Part shown: positions 17,972-26,906 of the stretch, piece after piece
Numbering within the stretch: the first letter of the stretch is position 1
Layout of the letters: each line of letters opens with the position of its first letter
Source: UMGS1820 sp045614945
GTDB lineage: Bacteria; Bacillota; Clostridia; Monoglobales; Monoglobaceae
Length of the DNA: 64,000 bases
NCBI GenBank assembly: GCA_045614945.1
Contig: JAZLDW010000026.1
Location: 1 to 64,000, forward strand
Reading direction: 5' to 3'
Translations under genes and position numbers: made by a program
The notes under the pieces: generated by a model
The model's database searches: none
Told to the model about the DNA's origin: nothing
What the model saw: only the letters and a program-made list of their open reading frames with translations

Positions 17972-18712
17972 ATGAACAATGATATAATCTATGGAAAAAA
18001 CCCAATAATTGAGGCACTTGAAGCCAATCATACAATGGACAAAATTCTGATTCAGGATGGGGTTCGTCACTCTCAGATAGGGTATATCCGCAATTTAGCA
18101 AAAGACAGAGGTATCCTATATCAGTTTGTTGACAAACGCAAACTTGACAAAATGACAAATGGAGAGAACCATCAGGGCGTAGTTGCTCTTGCAGCAGCAC
18201 ACTCCTATACTGATTTAGCTGATATTTTAACCAGAGCAAAAGAATCGGGTGAACCGCCGTTTCTTGTAATTGCCGATGGAATAACAGACCCCCAAAACCT
18301 TGGCAGCATAATCAGGACCGCAAACGCGGCAGGGGCGCACGGAGTGATTATCCCCAAAAACAGAAGTGTTTCTTTAAATTCTGTCGTTGCAAAGGTTTCA
18401 GCAGGTGCAATAGAACATACTCCTGTTGCAAGAGTTACAAATATAGCACAGACACTTGAGCTCCTTAAAAAAGAGGGTTTGTGGATTGCAGGAACTGCTC
18501 TTGAGGCAACACAGCTTTGCTACGAGTGTGATCTTAAAGGGCCTCTTGGCATCGTTATTGGCAGCGAGGGTGATGGAATGAGCCGCATAGTGCGTGAACA
18601 TTGTGACTACCTTGTTAAAATTCCGATGCTCGGCAAGGCTGAATCACTCAACGCATCCGTTGCAGCAGGTGTGTTGCTTTATGAAGCGGTAAGACAGAGA
18701 TTACAGAAATAG
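17972..18712 (+). CDS. rlmB: 23S rRNA (guanosine-2'-O-)-methyltransferase, SpoU/TrmH family
   Basis: Methylates a ribose 2'-OH in 23S rRNA using S-adenosylmethionine. 246 residues from ATG 17972 (GAAAGG 13 bases upstream). An N-terminal substrate-binding domain begins IIYGKNPIIEAL; the SPOUT domain shows GITDPQNLGSIIRTA (motif 1), VIGSEGDGMSR (motif 2) and MLGKAESLNASVAAG (motif 3). It heads a short plus-strand run with the ymdB-like and pgeF genes. Confidence 0.93.
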   Translation: MNNDIIYGKNPIIEALEANHTMDKILIQDGVRHSQIGYIRNLAKDRGILYQFVDKRKLDKMTNGENHQGVVALAAAHSYTDLADILTRAKESGEPPFLVIADGITDPQNLGSIIRTANAAGAHGVIIPKNRSVSLNSVVAKVSAGAIEHTPVARVTNIAQTLELLKKEGLWIAGTALEATQLCYECDLKGPLGIVIGSEGDGMSRIVREHCDYLVKIPMLGKAESLNASVAAGVLLYEAVRQRLQK

Positions 18713-18747
18713 TAAACTGCAAATAAACATAGAAAGGTTTGAACCAT

Positions 18748-19536
18748 ATGAGAATTCTCACAATTGGTGATATAAACGGCGAGGAAGGCAGAGAATTTGT
18801 CTACAACAACCTTGGCAGAATAAAAACCAAATACAACATAGACTTTTGTATTGCAAACGCCGAGAACAGTGGCGACCCAAATGGTATAACTCGTGATATT
18901 GCAAACACTCTTATCACCTGTGGCGTAGATGTCATTACAATGGGCAATCACACCTATGACAATAAAGAATCATGCGCTGTTCTTGAAGAAAACGAAAGAG
19001 TTATAAGACCTCTTAACTTCCCTCCAGAACTTGAGGGAAGCGGATATTATACCAGCAACCTTGGTGATGCAAAGATAGCCGTCGTAAATTTAAGCGGCAG
19101 AATAGGTATGACTCCCGTTGACTGTCCCTTCCACGCTATCGAGAGGCTTTTACCAAAGCTGGATAGTGACATAATTGTTATAGATATGCACGCTGAAGCA
19201 ACAAGCGAAAAAATTGCCTTTGCAAACTTTGTCGACGGCAAGGTAAGTGTGGTGTTTGGCACACACACACATGTACAGACTGCAGATGAGAGAATTCTGC
19301 CAAACGGAACAGGCTATATCACAGACCTTGGTATGACAGGGGTTGAAGATTCTGTCCTCGGCGTAAAAAAAGAAATTATCATTGACTATTATTATAGCGC
19401 TGTCAAAAAATTTAGATTTGAAAAAGCTCACGGCAAGACAACCTTCCACGGCTGCATATTCGATGTTGACGCCAAAAGCGGAAAAACAACAGCAGTTGAA
19501 AGAGTTCGATTTAACCGTTGTAGCCTTGGAGAATAG
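18748..19536 (+). CDS. YmdB-family metallophosphoesterase (TIGR00282)
   Basis: 262 residues, a single calcineurin-like metallophosphoesterase domain. Metal-ligand motifs are GDINGEEGR at the N-terminus, ANAENSG near 42, TMGNHTYDN near 70, and VFGTHTHVQTAD near 170. Bacillus YmdB hydrolyses 2',3'-cyclic nucleotides and affects biofilm and sporulation decisions; the same chemistry is likely here, the physiological role is not shown. ATG 18748 has GAAAGG 10 bases upstream; a TTG three codons earlier is less likely. Ends 3 bases before pgeF. Confidence 0.9.
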   Translation: MRILTIGDINGEEGREFVYNNLGRIKTKYNIDFCIANAENSGDPNGITRDIANTLITCGVDVITMGNHTYDNKESCAVLEENERVIRPLNFPPELEGSGYYTSNLGDAKIAVVNLSGRIGMTPVDCPFHAIERLLPKLDSDIIVIDMHAEATSEKIAFANFVDGKVSVVFGTHTHVQTADERILPNGTGYITDLGMTGVEDSVLGVKKEIIIDYYYSAVKKFRFEKAHGKTTFHGCIFDVDAKSGKTTAVERVRFNRCSLGE

Positions 19537-19539
19537 CAC

Positions 19540-20331
19540 ATGAGCTTTTATGAGCAAATCTTTTATGACAGACTATACTTAAAATCAGACATTTTTGATG
19601 ATACAAAAATAACCCATGCCTTTACAACAAGACTCGGTGGCGTAAGCCGGGGAAACATTTGTGGTCTTAACCTCGGGTTCAGGGTAAAAGACAACACAGA
19701 ATCTGTAAAGGAAAATTACCGACTTGTAGCAAATGATATGGGTCTTGATCTTGACAAGGCTATTCTTTCAAAGCAATCCCATACTGACAATATACATATC
19801 GTCACTCAAGAAGATTTCGGCAAAGGAATTACCCGCCAAAGCGACATCGAAGATACCGACGCACTTGTCACAAACGTTCAGGGCGCCGCGCTTGTTGTCT
19901 TTGCAGCTGACTGCACACCAATTCTTCTGTATGATCCAATACAGAAAGTTGCAGCTGCAATCCACTCGGGGTGGCGCGGCAGCGTCAAAAAAATTGCACC
20001 AAAATGTGTAGGTCTTATGGAGACAAAATTTGGTTCAAATCCCCGCAACATACTCGTTGCAATTGGTCCATGTATCGGACAATGTTGTTTTGAATTCGGC
20101 AGTGATGCACCCGACTACTTTGATGCAAAACATCTTAAATATAAAGAGAATGGCAAATATATGGTCAACCTTCGGTCATACATTACAAATAGTATGATAT
20201 CGGTCGGAATTGACAAAAACAATATCGATATAAGTAATGCTTGTACAATGTGCAACACGGATAGGTTTTACTCTTACCGAGCCCACAGAGACAAAACAGG
20301 CCGCCAGGCAGCGATAATAATGATAAAATAA
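19540..20331 (+). CDS. pgeF: PgeF/YfiH-family purine nucleoside phosphorylase-like protein (LACC1 family)
   Basis: 263 residues of the multicopper-polyphenol-oxidase-like Pfam family Cu-oxidase_4. Members cleave purine nucleosides, and the Escherichia coli protein removes misincorporated L-Ser from peptidoglycan precursors. The zinc-site signature HSGWRGSVKKI is near residue 148, with CIGQCCFEFG near 180 and CTMCNTDRFYSYRAH near the C-terminus. GGAGAA lies 6 bases before the ATG. Last gene of the rlmB run, closed by a terminator. Confidence 0.88.
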   Translation: MSFYEQIFYDRLYLKSDIFDDTKITHAFTTRLGGVSRGNICGLNLGFRVKDNTESVKENYRLVANDMGLDLDKAILSKQSHTDNIHIVTQEDFGKGITRQSDIEDTDALVTNVQGAALVVFAADCTPILLYDPIQKVAAAIHSGWRGSVKKIAPKCVGLMETKFGSNPRNILVAIGPCIGQCCFEFGSDAPDYFDAKHLKYKENGKYMVNLRSYITNSMISVGIDKNNIDISNACTMCNTDRFYSYRAHRDKTGRQAAIIMIK

Positions 20332-20357
20332 AAAACACTCCTCTCGGAGTGTTTTTA
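20332..20357. terminator. bidirectional terminator between pgeF and mgsA
   Basis: 10-bp stem (AAAACACTCC with GGAGTGTTTT), loop TCTC, directly after the pgeF stop and before the mgsA stop on the other strand. Confidence 0.88.
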
Positions 20358-20360
20358 TTT

Positions 20361-20765
20361 TTATGCTTTTGGATTTACTATGTCTCTCCAGCCAAGGTCA
20401 CCGCGCTCGATACCCATAATCAGCACCTCTGCGGTTGCAATATTTGTTGCAAGTGGCACATTATGAACATCACACAATCTGAAGAGCGAACTTATATCAG
20501 GCTCATGTGGTTGTGCCGTCAACGGATCTCTGAAGAACAATACACAGTCTATTTCGTTATATGCAACTCTTGCACCAATTTGTTGGTCTCCACCTTCAGG
20601 ACCAGACAGGAATTTGCTGATAGGAAGACCGGTAGCTTCTTCTACAAGATTTCCCGTTGTTCCGGTTGCAAACAATTTGTGTTTCTTTAGTATACCACTA
20701 TAGGCAATACAAAAATCTACCATCAATTCTTTCTTTTTATCATGAGCAATCAACGCAATATTCAT
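20361..20765 (-). CDS. mgsA: methylglyoxal synthase
   Basis: Converts dihydroxyacetone phosphate to methylglyoxal and phosphate, a bypass relieving sugar-phosphate overload. 134 residues, normal for the family. Visible motifs are ALIAHDKKK, GTTGNL (phosphate loop), LSGPEGGDQQIGA (contains the catalytic Asp region) and DPLTAQPHEPDI. It has its own promoter and an unusually long leader of about 140 bases. Confidence 0.96.
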   Translation of the reverse strand: MNIALIAHDKKKELMVDFCIAYSGILKKHKLFATGTTGNLVEEATGLPISKFLSGPEGGDQQIGARVAYNEIDCVLFFRDPLTAQPHEPDISSLFRLCDVHNVPLATNIATAEVLIMGIERGDLGWRDIVNPKA

Positions 20766-20913
20766 ATGCTTTCCACCTCTCTGAAATCACAACTGTTCTA
20801 TGCCGCACCACGCTCATCCACCAGAATATCTGTATGCAACAAAGACTGTCATTATAGCCACAATGTCGCTGCATGCAAATTGCTTATTTAACTATCTACA
20901 TTTTATTTTCTTT

Positions 20914-20942
20914 ATGATACCATAATTTTTACCAAAAGTCAA
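20914..20942 (-). promoter_or_regulatory. promoter of mgsA
   Basis: On the minus strand TTGACT (20942-20937), 17-base spacer, TATCAT (20919-20914). Predicts a start near 20907 and an untranslated leader of about 140 bases. No known riboswitch was recognised in that leader. Confidence 0.65.
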
Positions 20943-20996
20943 AGCTAAATGCAATATTTATGGCGAAATTTATATTTAAACTGCAAACACGCGCAT

Positions 20997-23315
20997 TTAT
21001 AAGGTTCCTTCACCCTCGGAATCCATTGAACTATCGTCTGCAGAATCCTCAGGTTTTCTTCCCTCTGTTGCGCCCTCACCGTTCTTTCTCCCTTTGCCCG
21101 ATGTTGCTGCACCACTTTGCCCTGGCATAATAGCATTAGGAAGTTCTATTTCTTCTCTCTCCTTGGGCTCGGATTGATTTTCTTCAAATTTTCCATCTCT
21201 AATGTCCATATATGCATCAAATACTGCTCTTGCAACATTTGCAGCATACATACTCTGTGCGCCGTGTTCAATTATTACCGCTATTACAATCTCTGGCTCA
21301 TCATATGGTGCAAACCCTACAAACAAGACATTATCTTTCCCGTCAGGCACCTCTGCCGTACCCGTCTTGCCCGCCGCCTTGTATTTGCTCGTAGCAAACG
21401 ACACCTGCGCAGTTCCCATTGTCACAACTCGGCGCATTCCTGCCTTTACAGCGTTATAGGTACTCTCTGTTATAGGATTATTTGATATTACCTTTGGGTT
21501 ATATTTAAATATTACCTCGTCTGTATCATAGTCAACCACCTCATCTACAAGATGAAGCGCATATCTTTTACCTCGGTTTAAAATTGTGCATACATACGCC
21601 GCAAGTTGAGCAGGTGTAAACATATTGTCAGACTGTCCAATTGATGCCTGCAAAACATCGCCCGGGTACCATGTTCCCCCTGCTGCCTCACGATTTTTAG
21701 GACTCGCAAGAATTCCTGTGCTCTCGGGAAGTTCTATGCCCGTGTTTTCTCCAAGTCCAAATCTTGTTGCATACTTGTCTATCGTCTCTATCCCTGTGCG
21801 TCTACCGACATCATAAAAGAAGTAGTTGCAAGACACCCCTATCGCCTCTGACACCTCTATTGTACCATGGGTTTCGCCTGACGATGAATATACAAGACAG
21901 GTTGGTTGATAAGAATCATAGAATGTATATCTGCCCTTGTCAGCTATATACGAACTTGGCGTTATAACACCTGTCTCAAGCGCAGCTATCGCAGTAAGAG
22001 GCTTAAATGTTGAGCCGGGCGAGTATGTTCCGCTGAGGACTCTGTTGATAAGAGGTTTTGCCTTTGAGCTGAGCAAATCCTCATAATCCTCGTTAAATGT
22101 TGTCAAATCATAAGTCGGATATGACGCCATGGCAAGAACACTACCGTCCTTGGGGTTTACAGCTATTGCCGCACCTGCACCATTTACCGCAACCGCAGCC
22201 GTAATCTGCTCTTTAAGCGCCTTTTCCATCACTCTTTGCAAATCGCTGTCAATTGTAAGTCGTGCAAAATTTCCGGGTTTTGGATCGCTTCCTCCTAAAA
22301 TCTGTGTGACACCACCGCCACGGTTCATCTCTACACTTTTGTATCCATCCTGACCTTTAAGATAGGGCTCTAAAATCTTTTCAAGCCCATCCTTGCCGAT
22401 TATATCGTTCATTCCATAGCCATCGTCTTTCATCTTGGCATATTCTTCTGCGTAAATTCTACCTGTCCTTCCAAGTATGTGGGCTGCCATGGTTCCATTT
22501 GAAAACACTCTTACAGGCTCGATCACGATTTCAAGACCTCTAAATCTCATAAACTGCTCTTTTATCTGCTGTTGAACCACTATATCAACATCTCTTGATA
22601 AAATATATGGCGTGTTTTCACTGAAGTTCCCCTTTTCCATTGCGTACCTTATTGCAACGACAGTAAGAGCTTTTTCATCGTCAAACTCGGATGATACCGA
22701 GTATCTCTTTTTATAATAATCATAAATTTCTTCCAGCGATTTATAGTCATCAAGTCGATTCGCCTTTTTCCATTTTAGATAAGCTTCCTCATCTTTTTTT
22801 GATTTTTCTTCAAGCTTTTTTTGTCTCTCCTGATCATCTTCTTCGCTGTCATCAGACTTTTTAATTTTCTCTCTATCGTTTGATTTTATTGGCCCTACAC
22901 CCTCTACACATCTTGTGCCGCCGTTGCTCTCTATATCAAAATCAAGCTCAAGCTTTTGAGTTTTTGCGTTAAGCACAATAGGGAAAACGCTCTCAATCTC
23001 GTTGCCGTAAAGCGCCGCAAGATATGCCGCATCATATAGGGTACGGTTAAGTTCATCCTCGGTCTGATCTATTTTCTGAACCTGTATGCTTGCGCCCATC
23101 CTATTCTCTACAAGAGGCTTGTCGTTTCGGTCTAAAATTTCTCCTCTTGGCGCAGCTATCGAATACGCACGCACCAAGCGTCTGTTTGCCTGACCCTCAT
23201 ACTCAGAGCCATTTACAATCTGCAAGTCAAAAAGGCGCACGAAACAAACCACAGCAAGAACAACTGCGATTGATGCGAGTATCAAAAGTCTTGTGCCTAG
23301 TTTGCCGCTACGCAT
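20997..23315 (-). CDS. class B penicillin-binding protein (PBP2-type, rod elongation)
   Basis: 772-residue transpeptidase that cross-links peptidoglycan, probably in the elongasome since it follows mreB-mreC-mreD. One N-terminal membrane anchor (about residues 10-28), a dimerisation domain, then the transpeptidase with active serine in STFK (GTYSPGSTFKPLTAI), SCN triad (GVSCNYFFYD) and KTG box (AGKTGTAEV). Two unusual parts: a highly charged Lys/Glu/Asp insertion (about residues 145-205) in the dimerisation region and a C-terminal low-complexity tail rich in Glu, Ser and Gly (last 55 residues). An AGGAGG site precedes the ATG. Confidence 0.93.
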   Translation of the reverse strand: MRSGKLGTRLLILASIAVVLAVVCFVRLFDLQIVNGSEYEGQANRRLVRAYSIAAPRGEILDRNDKPLVENRMGASIQVQKIDQTEDELNRTLYDAAYLAALYGNEIESVFPIVLNAKTQKLELDFDIESNGGTRCVEGVGPIKSNDREKIKKSDDSEEDDQERQKKLEEKSKKDEEAYLKWKKANRLDDYKSLEEIYDYYKKRYSVSSEFDDEKALTVVAIRYAMEKGNFSENTPYILSRDVDIVVQQQIKEQFMRFRGLEIVIEPVRVFSNGTMAAHILGRTGRIYAEEYAKMKDDGYGMNDIIGKDGLEKILEPYLKGQDGYKSVEMNRGGGVTQILGGSDPKPGNFARLTIDSDLQRVMEKALKEQITAAVAVNGAGAAIAVNPKDGSVLAMASYPTYDLTTFNEDYEDLLSSKAKPLINRVLSGTYSPGSTFKPLTAIAALETGVITPSSYIADKGRYTFYDSYQPTCLVYSSSGETHGTIEVSEAIGVSCNYFFYDVGRRTGIETIDKYATRFGLGENTGIELPESTGILASPKNREAAGGTWYPGDVLQASIGQSDNMFTPAQLAAYVCTILNRGKRYALHLVDEVVDYDTDEVIFKYNPKVISNNPITESTYNAVKAGMRRVVTMGTAQVSFATSKYKAAGKTGTAEVPDGKDNVLFVGFAPYDEPEIVIAVIIEHGAQSMYAANVARAVFDAYMDIRDGKFEENQSEPKEREEIELPNAIMPGQSGAATSGKGRKNGEGATEGRKPEDSADDSSMDSEGEGTL

Positions 23316-23336
23316 ACCTCGTCCTCCTTTTATATT

Positions 23337-23846
23337 TTAAACGCCATACCCTCTTTTTATTAGTCCAAAGCTCTTAACAATAGGCAGATACAACACAAAC
23401 CCAAGAATTGCACAGTAAATAGATTCAGGCAATATAACACGCACAAGCGCTATAAAGAAGCCAATATCACCCCATGCCATACTGTATGCAATATAATAAA
23501 GCAACCCACACAAAAGTGACATTACAAACACAAGGGCTGCTGCAACTGTACTTCCGCTTCCGCTGATAAAACGCTCACACAATAGCCCCGCAAAAAGACC
23601 TGCATACATATACAATATAGAATTTACACCTATCATTCTTCCTGTAAGCAAATCAAACACAAGCCCAAAGACTGCGCCACATATTGCACCCGTTTTCTTT
23701 CCCCTGGTCATTGCAGTGCAAATAACAAATATAAGAAATAAGTTCGGTGTAATCGACATTATTTCAATTGCATATATCAGTGTCGGCTGCAACACGGCAA
23801 TTAAAAACAGCCATATTACATAAAATAAAAGATTTAAAAATTTCAT
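23337..23846 (-). CDS. mreD: rod shape-determining protein MreD
   Basis: 169-residue integral membrane protein with five or six hydrophobic segments and the MreD pattern (LQPTLIYAI, PNLFLIFVICTAMTRGKKTGAICGAVFGLVFD). It works with MreC to link cytoplasmic MreB to periplasmic-side wall synthesis. Short spacing to mreC upstream (14 bases) and PBP2 downstream (21 bases). Confidence 0.9.
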   Translation of the reverse strand: MKFLNLLFYVIWLFLIAVLQPTLIYAIEIMSITPNLFLIFVICTAMTRGKKTGAICGAVFGLVFDLLTGRMIGVNSILYMYAGLFAGLLCERFISGSGSTVAAALVFVMSLLCGLLYYIAYSMAWGDIGFFIALVRVILPESIYCAILGFVLYLPIVKSFGLIKRGYGV

Positions 23847-23860
23847 ATTTCACAAGCTCT

Positions 23861-24802
23861 CTATTCGCTCAAATTATCCACTTCGTCGCTATCATCTTCT
23901 TCGTCTGATACATCTTCTTCATTGTTGTCAGGTTCTGTAATGTAATCTTCTTCTGTCAGGTCTGTCTCTGTGTAATCAGTAACAACAAATACCTCATTGA
24001 TCTTTGAAATATCCGTCAGTGGCTCAACTGTTGCCACTTTTGACATTGTGGAGTTCTCATCATACACCTCTGTGACAATGCCTATTACCAAGCCCTTTGG
24101 GAAAATTCCGCCAAGACCTGATGTTTCGATATAATCACCCTGCTTTACATCAGTATCCCTTGCTATATATCCAAGACGACATTTACCCTCAAATCTAAGA
24201 TACGAATTACCCTCGATTATACCAATTTCCTTTGAGCGCTTTATCATAGCACCAATTGATGACTGTGGATCCAATATAGTCACAACCTCAGCCCAGTTCT
24301 TTCCGACCCTTAATATTTGTCCGACAAGCTCACGGTTTGAATTTACAACAGGCTGATTTATCTTTACACCGTCATCGCTTCCGCAGTTAATCGTAAATGT
24401 AGAATACCAGTTTGTCGGGTCTTTGGAGATAACAGATGCCGCAATCATATTTATACGCGTTTCTCTTTCAAAGAGCTGAAGCATCTTTCGAAGCTCCTTA
24501 TTTTCATTGTCAAGTCCCTTCATATCAAGAAGTTGTTTATTTAGATTTGTATTCTCATTTTTAAGTCTTTCATTTTCTGCCTTGAGACCCTTTATGCTTC
24601 CAAAATACTCCGCAATACCTGAAAACCATCCACCAACTTCCGTTACTGAGCTTTGTGCAGGTGACAATAAGCTGCCGCCGACATTTTCAACCACAGTTAC
24701 TTCTCTTGCCTTGTTGCCCAAAACACCAATAATTACCGCAGCAAGTACCGTCGCAATTACTAAAAAAAGAATAAATTTACTTCTGAACAATCTTCTCACC
24801 AT
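23861..24802 (-). CDS. mreC: rod shape-determining protein MreC
   Basis: 313 residues: a membrane anchor near residues 12-30, a coiled coil (about 70-110, KGLKAENERLKNENTNLNK), then the extracytoplasmic beta-barrel domain (IAASVISKDPTNWYSTFTI onward). The C-terminal 40 residues are an extreme acidic tail rich in Glu and Asp. MreC scaffolds the elongasome and activates PBP2, whose gene is two positions downstream. Confidence 0.93.
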   Translation of the reverse strand: MVRRLFRSKFILFLVIATVLAAVIIGVLGNKAREVTVVENVGGSLLSPAQSSVTEVGGWFSGIAEYFGSIKGLKAENERLKNENTNLNKQLLDMKGLDNENKELRKMLQLFERETRINMIAASVISKDPTNWYSTFTINCGSDDGVKINQPVVNSNRELVGQILRVGKNWAEVVTILDPQSSIGAMIKRSKEIGIIEGNSYLRFEGKCRLGYIARDTDVKQGDYIETSGLGGIFPKGLVIGIVTEVYDENSTMSKVATVEPLTDISKINEVFVVTDYTETDLTEEDYITEPDNNEEDVSDEEDDSDEVDNLSE

Positions 24803-24826
24803 ACCACTCCTATGTATAGAGTTATC

Positions 24827-25828
24827 TTATCTGCCAAGGTTCCATCTATTGTATCCACCAAACATATACTCGGTTGCCTTACCTGCACCAACGGCTGTGC
24901 ATTCAAGCGGATTTTCTGCAATGTATACGGGAATATCTGTATTTACATTGATAAGTCTGCCAAGGCCTTTCAGCTGCGCGCCACCACCTGTTAAGACTAT
25001 ACCGCTTTCCATTACATCTGCAGCAAGCTCGGGCGGAGTTTTCTCAAGCGTAACTTTTACTGCATCAACAATTGTTTCTGCAAGTTCACAAAGGCACATT
25101 CTTATCTCATCACTTGTAATCTTTGCAGATTTTGGCAATCCCTCCACCATATCTCTTCCACTTACCTCTAAGACCTCACTGTCCATTCCTGTATATACAG
25201 AGCCTATACTAATTTTAATATTTTCAGCAGTAGCTTCGCCTATTACCATGTTGTACTGCTTTTTAATATGCTGCACAATTGCCGTATCAAAACTTGCGCC
25301 CGCCGTACGAACTGTATGTGAAACCACAATGCCACCAAGAGAAACAACGGCAACCTCACATATTCCTGCACCGATATCAACTATCATACTTCCATGAGGC
25401 ATAGCAAGATCGACTCCGCAACCACTTGCCGCCGCAAGAACCGACTCCATCAGCACAACTTCTTTTATTCCTGCGCTTCTTGCCGCCTCCAAAACCGCTC
25501 TGCGCTCAACCTCGCTTATTCCACATGGTACAGCGATTACCGCTCTCACGCGGAAAAGAGGATTGCCCACAACACTCTTTACAAAGTATTTGAGCATAGC
25601 AACAGTAGCATTAAAGCCATTGATTGCTCCACCGCGAATAGGCGCGACTGCAGATACGCCCTCTGGGGTTCTTCCCATCATATCACTTGCCTCGGTGCCT
25701 ATTGCAACGATCTGGCCTGTAGCATTACTTTTAATTACAATCGATGGTTCATTTAAAACAATGCCCTCATCTTTCATATAAATAAGTGTGCTTGATGTTC
25801 CTAAATCAATTCCAATATCTATAGCCAT
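24827..25828 (-). CDS. mreB: actin-like rod shape protein MreB/Mbl
   Basis: 333 residues of the MreB actin fold with phosphate-1 motif GIDLGTSSTLIY at the N-terminus, DIGAGICEVAVVSLGG (phosphate 2) and VLTGGGAQLKGL (adenosine motif). It polymerises on the membrane and directs lateral wall synthesis. A GGGAGG site is 6 bases before the ATG. Starts a mreB-mreC-mreD-PBP2 run, which follows maf closely. Confidence 0.95.
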   Translation of the reverse strand: MAIDIGIDLGTSSTLIYMKDEGIVLNEPSIVIKSNATGQIVAIGTEASDMMGRTPEGVSAVAPIRGGAINGFNATVAMLKYFVKSVVGNPLFRVRAVIAVPCGISEVERRAVLEAARSAGIKEVVLMESVLAAASGCGVDLAMPHGSMIVDIGAGICEVAVVSLGGIVVSHTVRTAGASFDTAIVQHIKKQYNMVIGEATAENIKISIGSVYTGMDSEVLEVSGRDMVEGLPKSAKITSDEIRMCLCELAETIVDAVKVTLEKTPPELAADVMESGIVLTGGGAQLKGLGRLINVNTDIPVYIAENPLECTAVGAGKATEYMFGGYNRWNLGR

Positions 25829-25860
25829 ATTTACCTCCCGGCAATCTTGCCTTATATGTT

Positions 25861-26445
25861 TTATACCTCGTAATTAAAATTCTCTTTAAGCGATTTAAAA
25901 AGAGCACATATCGGTAGTCCAACAACATTAAAATAGTCCCCTTTTATCCCCTCTACAAAAAGGGCGCCGACTCCTTGTATTCCGTAGGCACCCGCCTTGT
26001 CCATAGGCTCGCCCGATTGTATATATCTTTCAATCTCCGTCTCTGTCAGTGTTTTAAAACGGACAACCGTCCTCTCAAAATCGCAAACTCTCTTACCTGA
26101 TGCATTATCTACAAGTGCAAATCCCGTACAAACATGATGTTCTCTTCCGGAGAGTGTTCCAAGCATTTCTTTTGCCTCGCTCTCATCCTTTGGTTTTCCG
26201 AGAATCTTTCCATCTATACAGACAACCGTATCCGCTCCTATTACAAGGGCATCATCACCTGCTATTTTTGCCACATTTTCTGCTTTTTCAAGGGCAAGGC
26301 TTTTGACAATTTCTTCAGGTGTCATATCTGGGTTTATGACTTCCTCTGATTTATCTGCGATTATATCAAAATCCTTTATCAGTCCTCCAAGAAGCTCTCT
26401 CCTTCTTGGTGATTGAGACGCAAGTACTATCTTTTTGTTACTCAT
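25861..26445 (-). CDS. maf: Maf-family nucleoside triphosphate pyrophosphatase
   Basis: 194 residues. Motifs are LASQSPRRRELL at the N-terminus, GADTVV (base Asp), and GKPKDESEAKEMLGTLSGREH. The family removes modified or non-canonical nucleotides such as dTTP/UTP analogues and is often placed beside mre genes, as here. It starts 9 bases after dut and ends 32 bases before mreB. Confidence 0.95.
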   Translation of the reverse strand: MSNKKIVLASQSPRRRELLGGLIKDFDIIADKSEEVINPDMTPEEIVKSLALEKAENVAKIAGDDALVIGADTVVCIDGKILGKPKDESEAKEMLGTLSGREHHVCTGFALVDNASGKRVCDFERTVVRFKTLTETEIERYIQSGEPMDKAGAYGIQGVGALFVEGIKGDYFNVVGLPICALFKSLKENFNYEV

Positions 26446-26454
26446 ATACCTTCA

Positions 26455-26892
26455 CTACTTTCCTGTTGAGCCAAATCCGCCACTTCCACGATCTGTATCC
26501 TCAAGTGTCTCTGCCTCTATAAGCTTTGCTGATGCAACCGGCAGAAAAACCATTTGCGCTATTCTGTCGCCGGGATTTATTGTGTAGTCCTCTTTTGATA
26601 AATTTACTGCCGCAACCTTAACCTCTCCGGTATAGTCTGTATCTATTACACCCACGCTGTTACACATTGTAATTCCCATGCGAAATGAAAGTCCCGACCT
26701 TGGGAATACAAACGCCCCGTATCCGTCAGGAATTTTAATAGCAAATCCAAGCGGTATAAGTTCTCTCTCTCCCGCCTTTATTGTAACCGGCTCTGATATT
26801 GCTGCCGACAAATCCATGCCAAGACTTCCGTCTGTTGCATATTCTGGTTTCTTTGCCTCTTTTGATAAGTATTTAATTTTTACATCAATCAT
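26455..26892 (-). CDS. dut: deoxyuridine triphosphatase
   Basis: Hydrolyses dUTP to dUMP, keeping uracil out of DNA and supplying dTMP synthesis. 145 residues from ATG 26892, chosen because AAAAGGAG lies 8 bases upstream and a longer frame would run into the preceding gene. All five trimeric dUTPase motifs are visible: GSLGMDLSA, RSGLSFRMGI, GVIDTDYTGEV, DRIAQMVF and DRGSGGFGSTG at the C-terminus. Confidence 0.96.
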   Translation of the reverse strand: MIDVKIKYLSKEAKKPEYATDGSLGMDLSAAISEPVTIKAGERELIPLGFAIKIPDGYGAFVFPRSGLSFRMGITMCNSVGVIDTDYTGEVKVAAVNLSKEDYTINPGDRIAQMVFLPVASAKLIEAETLEDTDRGSGGFGSTGK

Positions 26893-26906
26893 TTTTAAAA
26901 CTCCTT

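Noticed and set aside
20997..23315. Calling the penicillin-binding protein SpoVD or FtsI
   Set aside because: It follows mreB-mreC-mreD and has no PASTA domains at the C-terminus, so an elongation PBP2 is more likely.
24507..25397. Long plus-strand reading frame opposite mreC and mreB
   Set aside because: It spans two clearly real minus-strand genes in another frame, has no family resemblance and no Shine-Dalgarno; it is a shadow of biased codon use.
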